From an uncultured Bacillota bacterium (GTDB taxonomy: Bacteria; Bacillota; Clostridia; Christensenellales; QAND01), in NCBI GenBank assembly GCA_905188085.1, contig CAJJKN010000015.1, positions 1 through 14,616 on the forward strand: a stretch of DNA of 14,616 nucleotides. The letters run 5' to 3'. Shown here in pieces: positions 13,589 through 14,616 of the stretch (positions are counted from its first letter, which is position 1; every line of letters begins with the position of its first letter). Under the pieces are notes generated by a model that saw only the letters and a list, made by a program, of their open reading frames with translations, was not told where the DNA came from and did not search any database. The translations under genes and the position numbers were made by a program.

Positions 13589-14220
13589 CGCGCGGCGCGA
13601 TTTTTGACCTGGACGGCACGCTTTTGGATTCCATGCGCGTTTGGGAAGAGGCGGACGCGGCGTTTTTGGGCGAATGGGGCTTTGAAACGGACGAAATGTA
13701 TCTCCGCGAGGTTTCGCAAATCAGCATGGAGGAATCGGCGGTGTACACCATAGAGCGCTATGGGCTGCCGCTGACGCCGGAAGCGGTGATGGCGCGCTGG
13801 CAGGCGCTGGTGCAGGCGCAATATGCCGAAAGCGTGCCGCTAAAGCCGGGCGCACAGGCGTTGCTGCGCGCTTTGCACAAGCGGGGCTGGCGGCTGGGCG
13901 TGGCGACGGCGTTGCAGAAAAGCTTATATGAGCCGTGTTTGCGGCGGCTGGGCGTATGGGAGTATTTTTGCGCGTTTGCCGGCGTGGAAGAGGCCAGGGA
14001 CAAGGCGTATCCGGACATTTATCTATTGGCGGCGGAGCGCATGGACGTGGAACCGCGGCACTGTGTGGTGTTTGAGGACATTGCAAAGGGGCTGCGGGGC
14101 GCCAAGGGCGCGGGCATGCAGACGGTAGGGGTGTATGACGAGACGTCTGCGTATCAATGGCCGGAGATACAGGCGCTGGCGGACCGGTGTGTGATGTCGT
14201 TAGAGGAACTATGCGAATGA
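13585..14220 (+). CDS. HAD-superfamily phosphatase (beta-phosphoglucomutase-like), candidate TMP phosphatase
   Basis: This 211-residue HAD hydrolase has all four motifs: nucleophile D8 and acid/base D10 in FDLDGT (7-12), T108 in VATAL, K140 in DKAYPD, and E164/D165 in VFEDIAKGL. A helical cap between motifs I and II (about 18-85) marks the beta-phosphoglucomutase/phosphatase subgroup. The start overlaps the thiE stop by 4 nt, so it is a full member of the thi operon. HAD substrates cannot be read from sequence. From position, dephosphorylation of TMP (for later pyrophosphorylation by a thiamine pyrophosphokinase) or removal of damaged pyrimidine/thiazole phosphates are the best guesses. Confidence 0.9.
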   Translation: MTRGAIFDLDGTLLDSMRVWEEADAAFLGEWGFETDEMYLREVSQISMEESAVYTIERYGLPLTPEAVMARWQALVQAQYAESVPLKPGAQALLRALHKRGWRLGVATALQKSLYEPCLRRLGVWEYFCAFAGVEEARDKAYPDIYLLAAERMDVEPRHCVVFEDIAKGLRGAKGAGMQTVGVYDETSAYQWPEIQALADRCVMSLEELCE

Positions 14221-14223
14221 GAA

Positions 14224-14247
14224 AAAAGAGCCTATGGCTCTTTTTTT
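14224..14247 (+). terminator. Intrinsic terminator of the thiamine operon
   Basis: The A-run, GAGCC-TAT-GGCTC and seven T start 4 nt after the HAD stop. The core is identical to the small RNA terminator at 8872-8895. Confidence 0.92.
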
Positions 14248-14271
14248 GTGCGGAGAGAGGGGGGAGGGCTG

Positions 14272-14616
14272 GTGAAGGTGGTGGGCAGAGGTTGCGTTTC
14301 TTGTCAAGTTTTGGAGAGAGGATGGGGTGGAGAAGGTGGTGGACGGAGTAGGCGTTTCTCGTCAAGCGGTTGAGAGTTAGGCGATATTAGAAGGTGCTGG
14401 GCGGGGATTTCGTTTCTATTTAGATTTTATTGGGAAGATGATTTTTGGTTTTTTAGGAAAGAGCTGAGAGGAGGGGCGTTTCTCGTCCAGCTTTTAGAGG
14501 AAAGATGTTTTTTGCAGGTGCTAAGCGGAGGGATCGTTTCTGGCTGGGTTTGTACAAGCGCGAAGGTTGTTTTTTTATTTCTTCCTTTCTCGCTGGAAAG
14601 GAAGCGAAAGAAGCGG
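14272..14616 (+). repeat. Modular interspersed repeat, copy 3 (5' part, cut by window end)
   Basis: Units begin with GTTTCT at 14296, 14354, 14412, 14478 and 14536 (spacings 58, 58, 66 and 58). The last has the TTTGTACAAG variant that also precedes the core block in copies 1 and 2. The core block then begins, and 14579-14616 is identical to 5664-5701. The window ends inside it. No gene is visible in this stretch. Confidence 0.82.

Overview
The window looks like a chromosomal segment from an anaerobic, Gram-positive, fairly high-GC member of the Clostridia. The support is Shine-Dalgarno-rich starts, hairpin-plus-T-run terminators, a fused homocysteine methyltransferase/MTHFR of the YitJ type, a cobalamin methionine synthase with a detached activation domain, and a thiamine operon with its own TPP riboswitch. 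The species cannot be named from the sequence.

Layout. (1) 1-450: the tail of an interspersed repeat, then a perfect 21-bp direct repeat overlapping the promoter of a methionine operon. (2) 451-5241: a three-gene operon of Hcy-methyltransferase/MTHFR fusion, stand-alone methionine synthase activation protein and metH without that domain, closed by a strong terminator. (3) 5242-6124: no gene, but a modular ~0.75 kb repeat element. (4) 6125-7492 (minus): an ALDH3-like aldehyde dehydrogenase, divergent from (5) 7583-8482, a PflX-type radical SAM protein. (6) 8708-8895: a stand-alone small RNA with a textbook promoter and terminator, a 6S RNA candidate. (7) 8896-9801: a second terminator, a G-rich tract and a second full copy of the repeat. 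(8) 9802-14247: promoter, TPP riboswitch with terminator, then thiD-thiC-thiM-thiE and a HAD phosphatase, ending in a terminator. (9) 14248-14616: the start of another repeat copy, cut by the window edge.

How the genes work together. The first operon makes methyl-THF (MTHFR domain), moves the methyl group to homocysteine (MetH, with the fused Hcy domain as a possible second route) and reactivates oxidised cobalamin (split activation protein). The second operon makes HMP de novo (ThiC), phosphorylates it (ThiD), salvages thiazole (ThiM) and couples the two to TMP (ThiE). No thiazole-synthesis gene lies in the window. The terminal HAD phosphatase may act on TMP.

The most unusual content is non-coding. 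The repeat family is built on a ~58-nt unit starting GTTTCT, with near-identical hairpin cassettes placed at fixed points. It occupies the gaps after the metH, small-RNA and thi terminators and the gap upstream of the methionine operon, always in the same orientation. It is missing from the two short gaps on either side of the radical SAM gene.
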